Assembly (NCBI GenBank): GCA_015520395.1 | Contig: WAQG01000254.1 | Span: forward strand, 1-8,430 | DNA length: 8,430 nucleotides | Direction: 5' to 3' | Source: Candidatus Geoarchaeota archaeon | Lineage (GTDB): Archaea; Thermoproteota; Thermoprotei; Gearchaeales; WAQG01 | Shown here: piece by piece, positions 1 to 5,618 of the stretch | Layout of the letters: every line of letters starts with the position of its first letter | Position numbering within the stretch: the stretch's first letter is position 1 | Translations under genes and position numbers: made by a program | Notes under the pieces: generated by a model | Told to the model about the DNA's origin: nothing | Databases searched by the model: none | Seen by the model: only the letters and a program-made list of their open reading frames with translations

Positions 1-87
1 GAGACATACGATATAGTCGTTGTAACGATAATAGCAATGATACTATTAATAGTTTTCACCATTGCTATAACAGTAACTAGGAAATAG
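1..87 (+). CDS. C-terminal end of a membrane-anchored protein (partial)
   Basis: The window opens inside a plus-strand reading frame that ends at the TAG at 85-87. The 28 visible residues are a short polar lead (ETYD), then about 21 strongly hydrophobic residues rich in I, V, L and A, then a short tail ending in TRK. This is the shape of a single C-terminal transmembrane segment followed by a positively charged cytoplasmic end, as in archaeal surface proteins anchored by their C-terminus. Most of the gene lies upstream of the window, so the function cannot be named. A multi-pass membrane protein that ends here is equally possible. Confidence 0.5.
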   Translation, partial: ETYDIVVVTIIAMILLIVFTIAITVTRK

Positions 88-95
88 AGTTTAAG

Positions 96-281
96 CTACA
101 TTGCCTCCTCTAATTCTTCTCCATCTCCCTCATTATCTGCTCCACGCCTTAGTTAGGGATGAGGAACTTTCAAGAACTCTCTGTTTAACTTAGTGAGTTT
201 AAGAATAGTCTCAAGGAACTTTTGAAAACTCTTTACCAGGGAAAGGCTAATTGGCTCGTTTGGTATGGGTGCAGGGGTTGT
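96..281 (-). pseudogene. possible broken minus-strand gene fragment
   Basis: No intact gene occupies 88-277. On the minus strand, one frame stays open for 42 codons (281 down to 153) and reads as plausible helical protein, with stretches such as SFQKFLETILKLTKLN and REFLKVPHP before a TAA. Just beyond it, a second frame gives VEQIMREMEKN, and the first frame resumes with EELEEAM before a TAG at 96-98. This could be the C-terminal end of a gene carrying frameshifts. I do not recognise the family, there is no credible start codon, and a segment this short could be open by chance. It is a weak call, supported mainly by lying next to another decayed locus. Confidence 0.2.
162..234. repeat. imperfect direct repeat, two copies
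   Basis: A 21-nt unit at 162-182 recurs at 214-234 with 17 of 21 positions matching. Both copies start with AGGAACTTT and share AACTCT six positions before the end. The two starts are 52 nt apart. The pair lies 45-115 nt upstream of the vapB remnant, so old operator sites are possible, but chance similarity in AT-rich DNA cannot be excluded. Confidence 0.3.
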
Positions 282-487
282 CTAAAGCCGTGAGGGTAAG
301 ATACGAGAAAGGCGTACTTAAGCCCCTAGAGCCTGTTGACCTCTGAGAGGGCGAGGAAAGGATTGCAGTGCTTGTTCCGGTCTGTGAGGAGAGGAGAAGA
401 ATTCTGTGAAAGTGCCGCGGCATACTAGGTAAGGCCTCTGAGGAGATAGAAGAGCTACTAGCCGAAGCAGGGTGGGAGCCCCTATGA
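278..487 (+). pseudogene. VapB antitoxin remnant, AF2212/DUF104 type, with two in-frame stops
   Basis: From a TTG at 278 the frame reads (L/M)SKAVRVRYEKGVLKPLEPVDL. This is the characteristic N-terminus of the small AF2212-like (DUF104) antitoxins that pair with archaeal VapC toxins. The frame is interrupted by TGA at 344-346 and TGA at 407-409, yet it continues without any frameshift through EGEERIAVLVP and a C-terminal part rich in acidic residues (KASEEIEELLAEAGWEPL) to the TGA at 485-487. Both internal TGA codons could come from CGA (Arg) by a C-to-T change. Read through, it is about 69 codons, normal for the family. Its last codons overlap the vapC start as ATGA, the usual coupled layout. 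As written the product would stop after 22 residues, so I call it a pseudogene. Confidence 0.72.
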
Positions 488-1005
488 AGTAGTACGTCCT
501 TGTAGATTCCAATGTGTTCATCCAGCTACTCTATAATCGTGCCCGCGCTTCTGAGGCAGAAGAACTCCTGGATAAATACCCTCTATTAGCGACAAGTTTA
601 GTGTTATTGACAAAGTACTCCATTTCATTATAAGAAGAGATGCAACAAACAAGTATAGTGTAAAGAGAGCCTACGATCTGAGAAGACTCGTTAGAAGCAA
701 AGGTATAGTCTTCGCAAAAGAAAACCTAAGCAAGTTGGTCTCTACTAGAAGAATTATACATAAAAGTAGTGGCAGATATCGAGGCGCAACCTAGCCAAAT
801 AGTCGCTACCATGGACAACTATAGACTGCCACCCAGAAACGCTATCATAGCCTTAACATGGAGGCACCACGGCATAGGCACTATCCTTACCTTTGACGAG
901 GACTTCAAGCGAGTACCATTGGCTAAAAGTAATTCCATAAGCACTGAGAGATTATCGTGTAAGATTATCACCTACGTAGCTGAAACCACCCATTCCTTAA
1001 GCTGA
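484..1005 (+). pseudogene. VapC-type PIN-domain toxin remnant, multiply broken
   Basis: VapC toxins are PIN-domain ribonucleases inhibited by VapB. An ATG at 484 overlaps the vapB stop, but codon 3 is TAG (490-492). The frame then gives YVLVDSNVFIQLLYN (PIN strand 1 with the first catalytic Asp). A one-base deletion near 597-599 moves the frame to SVIDKVLHFIIRRDA and KRAYDLRRLVRSKGIVFAKE. A one-base insertion near 741 restores the first frame: LLEELYIKVVADIEA, then LPPRNAIIALTWRHHGIGTILTFDEDF, the C-terminal PIN motif. Family comparison suggests two catalytic acids are also lost: Lys (612-614) where Glu is usual in IDEV, and Asn (838-840) where Asp is usual in PPRDA. The tail after TFDEDFKRVP looks read through beyond the old end. 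The whole length is recognisable, so decay is fairly recent, but the protein cannot be made or active. Confidence 0.88.
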
Positions 1006-1065
1006 AAGCAGAAGTTACGCCTCCTAGCCTTAGACGAGGAAAAGCTTATATAGTGGGTGTTTAGG

Positions 1066-1143
1066 TGGCGGGCCCGCCGGGATTCGAACCCGGGGCCTCC
1101 GGCTCCGAAGGCCGGCGCGATCTCCTTGCTACGCTACGGGCCC
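1066..1143 (-). tRNA. tRNA-Arg (anticodon UCG), CCA encoded
   Basis: The minus strand folds into a complete cloverleaf. The acceptor is GGGCCCG (1143-1137) paired with CGGGCCC (1076-1070), followed by discriminator G (1069) and an encoded CCA (1068-1066). The D arm is GCGT/TCGC around a loop holding GG, with a T-T mismatch at its last pair. The anticodon stem CCGGC/GCCGG encloses the loop CTTCGGA, giving anticodon TCG, which reads CGA arginine codons. A five-base variable loop and the T arm CCGGG-TTCGAAT-CCCGG follow. There is no intron. The mature body is 75 nt without CCA. Only a short run of four T (1043-1040) follows on the minus strand. The gene diverges from srp54. U54 and U55 in the T loop are the known target positions of archaeal Pus10, which is encoded nearby. 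Confidence 0.97.
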
Positions 1144-1225
1144 TTTCATGTTTTATTTTTTGTGTCTGGGTTATGTGTGTTTTCGTCCATAATCCTTATG
1201 TCTGTGGTCTTTGTGTTCTTCTTTG
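1144..1225. promoter_or_regulatory. divergent promoter region between tRNA-Arg and srp54
   Basis: This 82-nt AT-rich gap must drive both the minus-strand tRNA and plus-strand srp54. For srp54, the TATA-like CTTATG at 1195-1200 lies about 26-31 nt before the ATG at 1226, and no Shine-Dalgarno motif precedes that ATG, so a leaderless transcript is likely. For the tRNA, the minus-strand CATAAC near 1171-1176 is at a fitting distance from 1143. Both boxes are weak matches and are inferred mainly from spacing. Confidence 0.3.
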
Positions 1226-2539
1226 ATGGTGCTTAGTGGCCTGTCCAAGTCTTTGAGGGATGCTGTTAGGAGGCTTGTTGGGAGTACGGGTGATGTTAGG
1301 GCTATTCGGGAGTTTATAAGGGATGTTCAGAGGGCTTTGCTGAGGGCGGATGTGAGGGTGGAGCAGGTTTTGGAGCTTAGTAAGAAGCTTGAGAAGGCTG
1401 GGAGGGAGGAGCCCCCGCCGGGGTACACTAGGAAGGACATGGTTTTGAAGGCTCTCTATGAGGAGTTGGTTGGCCTGCTTGGGGGTGAGAAGCCCTACCG
1501 CCTCCCGATTCTCCCCGGGAGGAGCAATGTTATCATGCTTGTCGGCATTCAGGGTTCTGGGAAGACGACGACGGCGGCTAAGCTCGCCAACTATTATAAG
1601 AGGCGGGGCTACAGGGTTGCGCTTGTGTGTGCCGACACCTATAGGCCGGGCGCCTATGATCAGTTGAGGCAGCTGGCCGAGATGGTTGGTGTTCCGATCT
1701 ACGGTGAGCCGGGCTCCACGGATCCCGTCGGGATTGCTAGGAGGGGGGTTGAGAAGTTCTCTAGGGAGGGGTACGAGGTCATCATCGTGGATACTGCTGG
1801 GAGGCATAAGGAGGAAAGGGGGCTTATCGAGGAGATGAGGATGATCGCCAGGGAGATCAAACCCAATCACATAATACTTGTTGTGGACGCCACAATAGGT
1901 CAGTCGGCCTACGTCCAGGCCAAGGCCTTCCATGAGGCGACCAGGATTGGGAGCATCTTTGTGACGAAGCTTGACGGGGCTGCCAGGGGTGGTGGGGCGC
2001 TTAGCGCCGTCGCCGCAACCGGCGCGCCCGTCTCGTTCATAGGTACCGGTGAGAAGATCGATGAGATGGAGGAGTTTGACCCCCCCAGCTTTATCAACAG
2101 GCTTCTTGGGATGGGGGATCTTAAGGCCCTTGTGGACAGGATGAGGGAGGCTGAGGTCAAGGTTAAGATTAGGAGGGAGGCGCTTCTCTCAGGCAGGTTC
2201 ACCCTCAGGGATCTCGTTGAGCAGATGGAGGAGGTGAGGAAGATGGGGCCGCTGAGCAAGATCCTCGGCATGATCCCTGGGCTGGGGTCCGGGCTTCCCG
2301 AGGAGGTTTTGAGGGAGGCTGAGAGGAACATTAAGAAGTGGAGGGCGATCGTGAATTCGATGACCGAGGAGGAGATAAGGAACCCGAAGATACTTGACCG
2401 CTCCAGGATAAGGAGGATCGCGAGGGGCTCGGGGACAACGCCGGGGGAGGTGAGGATGCTTTTGAAGCAGTACAACATGCTTAGGAAGAACATCAAGCAG
2501 CTCCGCAGGAAGGGGCTTCTGGCCAGGTTCAAGATATAG
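1226..2539 (+). CDS. srp54: signal recognition particle 54 kDa protein (SRP54/Ffh)
   Basis: SRP54 is the GTPase of the signal recognition particle. With SRP RNA and SRP19 it binds signal sequences of nascent membrane and secreted proteins and docks with FtsY at the membrane. The 437 residues show the full NG-M layout. The helical N domain is roughly residues 1-88. The G domain has P-loop GIQGSGKTT (107-115), the DTYRPGAYDQL motif, DTAG (189-192) and TKLD (247-250) followed by GAARGGGALS. The methionine-rich M domain starts near 300 and contains the RNA-binding helix-turn-helix RIRRIARGSGTTPGEV. Length is normal for archaea. I chose the ATG at 1226; a TTG at 1211 would add five residues, but the ATG fits a leaderless transcript better. 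The pus10 start follows 16 nt after the stop, suggesting co-transcription. Confidence 0.98.
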   Translation: MVLSGLSKSLRDAVRRLVGSTGDVRAIREFIRDVQRALLRADVRVEQVLELSKKLEKAGREEPPPGYTRKDMVLKALYEELVGLLGGEKPYRLPILPGRSNVIMLVGIQGSGKTTTAAKLANYYKRRGYRVALVCADTYRPGAYDQLRQLAEMVGVPIYGEPGSTDPVGIARRGVEKFSREGYEVIIVDTAGRHKEERGLIEEMRMIAREIKPNHIILVVDATIGQSAYVQAKAFHEATRIGSIFVTKLDGAARGGGALSAVAATGAPVSFIGTGEKIDEMEEFDPPSFINRLLGMGDLKALVDRMREAEVKVKIRREALLSGRFTLRDLVEQMEEVRKMGPLSKILGMIPGLGSGLPEEVLREAERNIKKWRAIVNSMTEEEIRNPKILDRSRIRRIARGSGTTPGEVRMLLKQYNMLRKNIKQLRRKGLLARFKI

Positions 2540-2555
2540 GTGAACCACTTTGCAT

Positions 2556-3893
2556 ATGCTGGGAGTCGTTGAACCCCTCCTGCTGAATTACCCACTTTGC
2601 AACAACTGTCTTGGGCGCATGTTCTCTAGGCTCGGCGGCTCTATGAGCAACTATGAGAGGGGGGCGATCCTCAAGGGCTACTTATTGATAGAAGCTGAGC
2701 TGAGGCTCCTCGAGGAGGGGGACGCCGAGCTTCTCACGGCCCTCTGCAGATCCGGCTTCGAGAGGGCCTGTGAGGTTGCTGGAAAACACGGACTGAGGAT
2801 CGGGGTGGAGAAGTGTCCGGTGTGTGGGGGGCTTTTTGCCAGGATTGGTGAGGTAGGGGAGAGGGCCGTGGAGATGTTGAGGGGGTACGAGTTTGAGAGC
2901 TTCCATGTCGGCTCGACCATACCTGGGTGGATGGCTGAGGCTGAGGACAGGATTCGGTCGGAGTTCTCATTGAGCTACGGCGAGTCCCTCAAAACCGAGC
3001 TCAACAGGGAGATAGGGAAGTACATAGCCGCCAGGGTTGGGGCGAGGGTTGAGTTTAGGCGTCCCGACATTGTGGTGCACTACGATGCAATTAACGACAC
3101 GGTCTCGGTGGAGGTTAGGCCGGTCTACATCTATGGCCGGTATCTCAAGTTCCTTAGGGGGCTTAGGCAGACCAGGATAGTCGAGGCGCCCTGTGAGGGC
3201 GAGGAGTGCATCGATGAGGAGGGAAGGCTGCTTTTTGAGGGGGTTTCCGTAGAGGCCCTCCTGGCCCCCATGTTCTATAGGCCTCATGGTGGGTCGGAGG
3301 CGATACTCCATGCCGCTGGCCGGGAGGACATCGATGTGAGGATGCTGGGGACGGGAAGGCCATTCGTCATGGAGGTTAGGGAGCCCCGGAGGAGGAGGGT
3401 TGATCTCGAGGCCCTGAAGAAGAGTATTAACGGGAGGTTTAGGGGTTTGGTGGCTGTCAGGATGCTTCGATACGTTGGCCCCGAGGTTGTTAGGAAGATA
3501 AATGTCTACTCGAGCATCCATGAGAAGCGGTATATCCTCAGGGTCAGGGTTGATGGCGGGATTTCCGAGGAGGAGGTGAGGAGGGTTGAGCGCGCCCTTA
3601 CTGGCAGAACTGTTAAGCAGAGGACTCCGAGGCGCGTTCTCTGGAGGAGGGTTGATAAGGTTAGGTCAAAGCGGGTTTACAGGGTTAGGGGTTTCAAGAC
3701 GGGGCCTGACACTGCGATGTTCGATATAACTTGTCAGGGAGGGCTTTACATAAAGGAGCTTGCCACTGGAGATGAGGGAAGAACCAGGCCGAGCATAAGT
3801 CAGATCCTTGGCAAGAGCGTTGAGGTCTTATCCCTCGACGTTGTTGCCGTGGCGCCGGATCTTGAGGAAAAGCTCTTTGGAGCTAACCCTTAG
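2556..3893 (+). CDS. pus10: tRNA pseudouridine synthase Pus10
   Basis: Archaeal Pus10 makes pseudouridine 55, and often 54, in the T loop of tRNAs, replacing bacterial TruB for this job. The 445 residues contain an N-terminal zinc-binding accessory part with C15-x2-C18 (LCNNCLGRMF) and C87-x2-C90 (KCPVCGGLF), then a THUMP-like RNA-binding region. The C-terminal catalytic domain carries the family signature AGREDIDVRMLGTGRPF, in which D258 (3327-3329) corresponds to the nucleophilic Asp of pseudouridine synthases. A conserved late motif CQGGLYIKEL is also present. Length and motifs match the archaeal family. The ATG at 2556 is my choice; a TTG at 2550 (two residues more) would be better spaced from the GGTGA at 2539-2543. 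The last 11 nt overlap the convergent rpl21e gene. Confidence 0.96.
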   Translation: MLGVVEPLLLNYPLCNNCLGRMFSRLGGSMSNYERGAILKGYLLIEAELRLLEEGDAELLTALCRSGFERACEVAGKHGLRIGVEKCPVCGGLFARIGEVGERAVEMLRGYEFESFHVGSTIPGWMAEAEDRIRSEFSLSYGESLKTELNREIGKYIAARVGARVEFRRPDIVVHYDAINDTVSVEVRPVYIYGRYLKFLRGLRQTRIVEAPCEGEECIDEEGRLLFEGVSVEALLAPMFYRPHGGSEAILHAAGREDIDVRMLGTGRPFVMEVREPRRRRVDLEALKKSINGRFRGLVAVRMLRYVGPEVVRKINVYSSIHEKRYILRVRVDGGISEEEVRRVERALTGRTVKQRTPRRVLWRRVDKVRSKRVYRVRGFKTGPDTAMFDITCQGGLYIKELATGDEGRTRPSISQILGKSVEVLSLDVVAVAPDLEEKLFGANP

Positions 3894-4167
3894 CTGGCAC
3901 TATGTGTTCGGGGGTCGTTATTACTATGCGCCTGTCGTCCTTCAGGTTAACCTCTATTATGTAGGCCCTCCCCCTCTTCCCTATTATCTTCCCCGTTAGG
4001 CCCTGGAATCTCCTGTGGGGCGCGGTCTCTATTGCTATTGGGTTTATGTTTATGTGAACCCTGTCGCCAACCTTATATTCTATCAGGTACATTGAAAGCC
4101 CTCTCCGGGCCCTCTTCCTCGACAGCAGTTTCCTCATCCTGTTTCTATAGCCCTTCGAGTGCCGCAT
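3883..4167 (-). CDS. rpl21e: large ribosomal subunit protein L21e
   Basis: This is a 94-residue basic protein of the archaeal/eukaryotic 50S subunit family L21e. It begins MRHSKGYRNRMRKLLSRK, the typical basic N-terminus. The SH3-like beta-barrel core follows, with YKVGDRVHININP, ETAPHRRFQGLTGKIIGKRGRAYIIEV, and a C-terminus ending in TPEHIVPAKG. An AGGAGG at 4176-4171 lies three bases before the ATG, closer than usual. The gene lies on the minus strand inside an otherwise plus-strand cluster: its 3' end overlaps pus10 by 11 nt and its 5' end faces rpoF. In many archaea, as I recall, rpl21e precedes rpoF in the same direction, so a local inversion is likely here. Confidence 0.96.
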   Translation of the reverse strand: MRHSKGYRNRMRKLLSRKRARRGLSMYLIEYKVGDRVHININPIAIETAPHRRFQGLTGKIIGKRGRAYIIEVNLKDDRRIVITTPEHIVPAKG

Positions 4168-4170
4168 GGC

Positions 4171-4176
4171 CCTCCT
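4171..4176 (-). promoter_or_regulatory. Shine-Dalgarno motif of rpl21e
   Basis: AGGAGG on the minus strand, three bases before the ATG at 4167. The sequence is a strong match to the archaeal 16S rRNA 3' end, but the spacing is unusually short. Confidence 0.5.
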
Positions 4177-4192
4177 GAATCTGAAATCGATG

Positions 4193-4205
4193 AATATTTA
4201 TAAAC
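4193..4205. promoter_or_regulatory. symmetrical TATA box shared by rpl21e and rpoF
   Basis: The sequence AATATTTATAAAC is nearly its own reverse complement around TTTATAAA and is a strong TATA-box match on both strands. Its centre, near 4199, is about 32 nt from the rpl21e ATG and about 38 nt from the rpoF ATG. It is flanked by purine-rich, BRE-like bases on either side (GATGAA on the plus strand, CTGAAAG on the minus strand). It is the only good box in the 69-nt gap between the two starts. A single bidirectional promoter core is the simplest reading; two overlapping promoters are also possible. Confidence 0.55.
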
Positions 4206-4236
4206 TTTCAGGCAACATAATGTATTGGCGGGGCCG

Positions 4237-4566
4237 ATGAAAGTTTTAAGGACTGTCCGTCTAACGATACCAGAGGCTAAAACAATAATGGAGGAGCGAG
4301 TTAATGAGGGTAATGTGAAGAATGGCCAGCGGCTTGTCTTAACCTATCTCCAGAAGTACAGCAAGGTTTCTAGGGATGCCGCGAGGAGGCTTGTTGAGGC
4401 CCTTCAGAAAGAGTTTGGGTTTGACGAGTTTACTAGCATTCAGATTGTGAACATAATGCCTGAAACCGTTGAGGAGCTTAGGACGCTCATACCGAGGGAC
4501 AGGTATGTTTCGTCGGAGGAGGCAGAGAGGATACTAAGCCTTCTTAGGGAGTATTCTTCTGGATAA
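4237..4566 (+). CDS. rpoF: DNA-directed RNA polymerase subunit Rpo4 (RpoF/Rpb4)
   Basis: Rpo4 forms, with Rpo7, the stalk of archaeal RNA polymerase, which helps initiation and RNA binding. The 109-residue product is almost all helical and charged. It matches the family through the N-terminal LTIPEAKTIMEERV segment and the C-terminal HRDC-like part with IVNIMPETVEELRTLIPRD followed by SSEEAERILSLLREY. Size is normal. The ATG at 4237 is preceded by GGCGGGG. A TTG at 4225 in the same frame would add four residues and lies 26 nt from the TATA centre, which would suit a leaderless start, so the exact start is uncertain. The DUF655 gene follows after 25 nt, as in many archaea. Confidence 0.93.
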   Translation: MKVLRTVRLTIPEAKTIMEERVNEGNVKNGQRLVLTYLQKYSKVSRDAARRLVEALQKEFGFDEFTSIQIVNIMPETVEELRTLIPRDRYVSSEEAERILSLLREYSSG

Positions 4567-4591
4567 GCCCCGCTGGGCGGAGAGTCGAGCC

Positions 4592-5230
4592 ATGCCTGAT
4601 TATCCAAGGAAGTATTATGAGGAGTACGCTTACGTCCTTGATTACCTTCCCTTCGGCTACCCTGGGGGTAGGAGGACGGAGCCCATAGTCCAGGCCCTCG
4701 GCAGGGACTATTTCACGCTTTTCGAGCTCATCCCAAGGCCCCAGATAGGCGTCAGGATAGGTGAGGTCGTGTATATAGGGAGGGGGGAGAGGGCCAAGAT
4801 AAGGCGTGTTAACAGGAAGCTGCTTTTCACCGAGTTGACGGCAAACGCTAAGGCGGAGCTGCCCCTGATAATAGAGAAGATAGTGACTGATAAGGAGGCC
4901 GAGTTTGTCAAGTTCTTCAACGAGGCTGGCCCCGTCTCCCCGAGGATGCATGCCCTCGAAGCCATACCCGGAATAGGAAAGAGGATGCTTAGGAAGATAC
5001 TGGAGGAGAGAGCCCGTAAGCCATTTGAGAGTTTCGAGGATATAAGGCAGAGAACGGGGCTTCAGGTCAAGAGAGCCATAGTCCAAAGGATACTCCGAGA
5101 GCTAAGTGCCACTGATCACAGGGAACACTTCTTCTTTGCCAAGGGGTATCAGCAGGCGCTTAGGGAGAGGAGCGGCGACTATCCTTACCGTAGGGGGTAT
5201 AGAAGGAGGTTTAGAGGGCCCGGACTATAA
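4592..5230 (+). CDS. DUF655 protein, helix-hairpin-helix, predicted nucleic-acid binding
   Basis: This 212-residue protein belongs to the archaeal DUF655 family (COG1491 as I recall), which is regularly found after rpoF. Its biochemical role is not established. The N-terminal half has the family opening (YPRKYYEEYAYVLDYLPFGYP) and a beta-rich OB/S1-like stretch around IGVRIGEVVYIGRGERAKIRRV. The C-terminal half carries a helix-hairpin-helix with PGIG at 126-129 and KRMLRKILEERARKPF, then a second helical segment, FEDIRQRTGLQVKRAIVQRIL. The last 15 residues are rich in R, Y and G. This suggests RNA or DNA binding, probably linked to transcription or ribosome work given the neighbours. A GGAG at 4579-4582 lies nine bases before the ATG. 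Its last 20 nt overlap the convergent aIF5A gene. Confidence 0.92.
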   Translation: MPDYPRKYYEEYAYVLDYLPFGYPGGRRTEPIVQALGRDYFTLFELIPRPQIGVRIGEVVYIGRGERAKIRRVNRKLLFTELTANAKAELPLIIEKIVTDKEAEFVKFFNEAGPVSPRMHALEAIPGIGKRMLRKILEERARKPFESFEDIRQRTGLQVKRAIVQRILRELSATDHREHFFFAKGYQQALRERSGDYPYRRGYRRRFRGPGL

Positions 5231-5606
5231 ACCTGTGGCCCATCACCTCCCAGACCTCGACCTCCCTGCCCGGCTCGAGCTTAGCCCTCAGGGACTCGTC
5301 CTCGGGTAGCGAGATCTCGTAGACCTCGTATGTCCTCATGTCCATCAGCTGGACAGAGTCCTCTGAGAGCGAGAGAATCTGTGCGGGCTTCTTCTCAACT
5401 ATGGGAACCTGCACGAAGGCGTCGGCCGGGGCTGTGAGTGTTCTCTTTGAGCCGTCTAGGAGGCTTATGCCTACGATCCTCACCTTTGCCGATCCGTGCT
5501 TCCCAGTCTTCGACTTCTCCATCTCAACGATCTTGCATGGATGATCGTTGATCACTATGTAGGAGCCAACTTTAAGCGATCCCGCCGATGCAGGTCTGGT
5601 CGACAT
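5211..5606 (-). CDS. eif5a: translation initiation factor aIF5A (hypusine-containing)
   Basis: aIF5A binds the ribosome E site and relieves stalling, especially at proline-rich stretches; it needs hypusine made by deoxyhypusine synthase. The 131-residue protein has the N-terminal SH3-like domain with SYIVINDHPCKIVEMEKSKT and the hypusine loop KTGKHGSAK, in which K36 is the expected modified lysine. The OB-fold C-terminal domain follows (AQILSLSEDSVQLMDMRTYE to WEVMGHRFIVRAL). I chose the ATG at 5606 because a perfect GGAGGTG lies five bases upstream. An in-frame ATG at 5621 would add five residues, but it overlaps that ribosome site. The 3' end overlaps the DUF655 gene by 20 nt. Deoxyhypusine synthase is not in the window. 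Confidence 0.97.
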   Translation of the reverse strand: MSTRPASAGSLKVGSYIVINDHPCKIVEMEKSKTGKHGSAKVRIVGISLLDGSKRTLTAPADAFVQVPIVEKKPAQILSLSEDSVQLMDMRTYEVYEISLPEDESLRAKLEPGREVEVWEVMGHRFIVRAL

Positions 5607-5611
5607 TCCAA

Positions 5612-5618
5612 CACCTCC
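5612..5618 (-). promoter_or_regulatory. Shine-Dalgarno motif deciding the aIF5A start
   Basis: GGAGGTG on the minus strand is a full match to the complement of the archaeal 16S rRNA 3' end and lies five bases before the ATG at 5606. It immediately follows another in-frame ATG (5621-5619), which therefore probably belongs to the leader. Confidence 0.72.

Noticed and set aside
278..492. TGA and TAG codons in vapBC as selenocysteine, pyrrolysine or other recoding
   Set aside because: Two TGA and one TAG codon occur together with frameshifts and lost catalytic residues, and the positions are not ones where such residues are known in these families. Decay explains all of it.
1043..1054. TATATAG motif between the vapC remnant and the tRNA as a promoter
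   Set aside because: Neither direction leads to a sensible gene: plus-strand starts would fall antisense in the tRNA, and minus-strand starts would run into the dead vapC.
1196..1933. 245-codon minus-strand open frame opposite srp54
   Set aside because: It is composed mainly of P, L, R and N, as expected from the reverse of AGG-rich coding DNA, shows no domain, and lies entirely antisense to a certain SRP54 gene.
1909..2595. 228-codon minus-strand open frame opposite the end of srp54
   Set aside because: It is a Ser/Leu/Ile-rich mirror of the SRP54 M-domain codons without any recognisable motif, and it also crosses into pus10.
2967..3521. 184-codon minus-strand open frame opposite pus10
   Set aside because: It is low-complexity, proline-rich translation of the antisense strand, with no motif or upstream signal.
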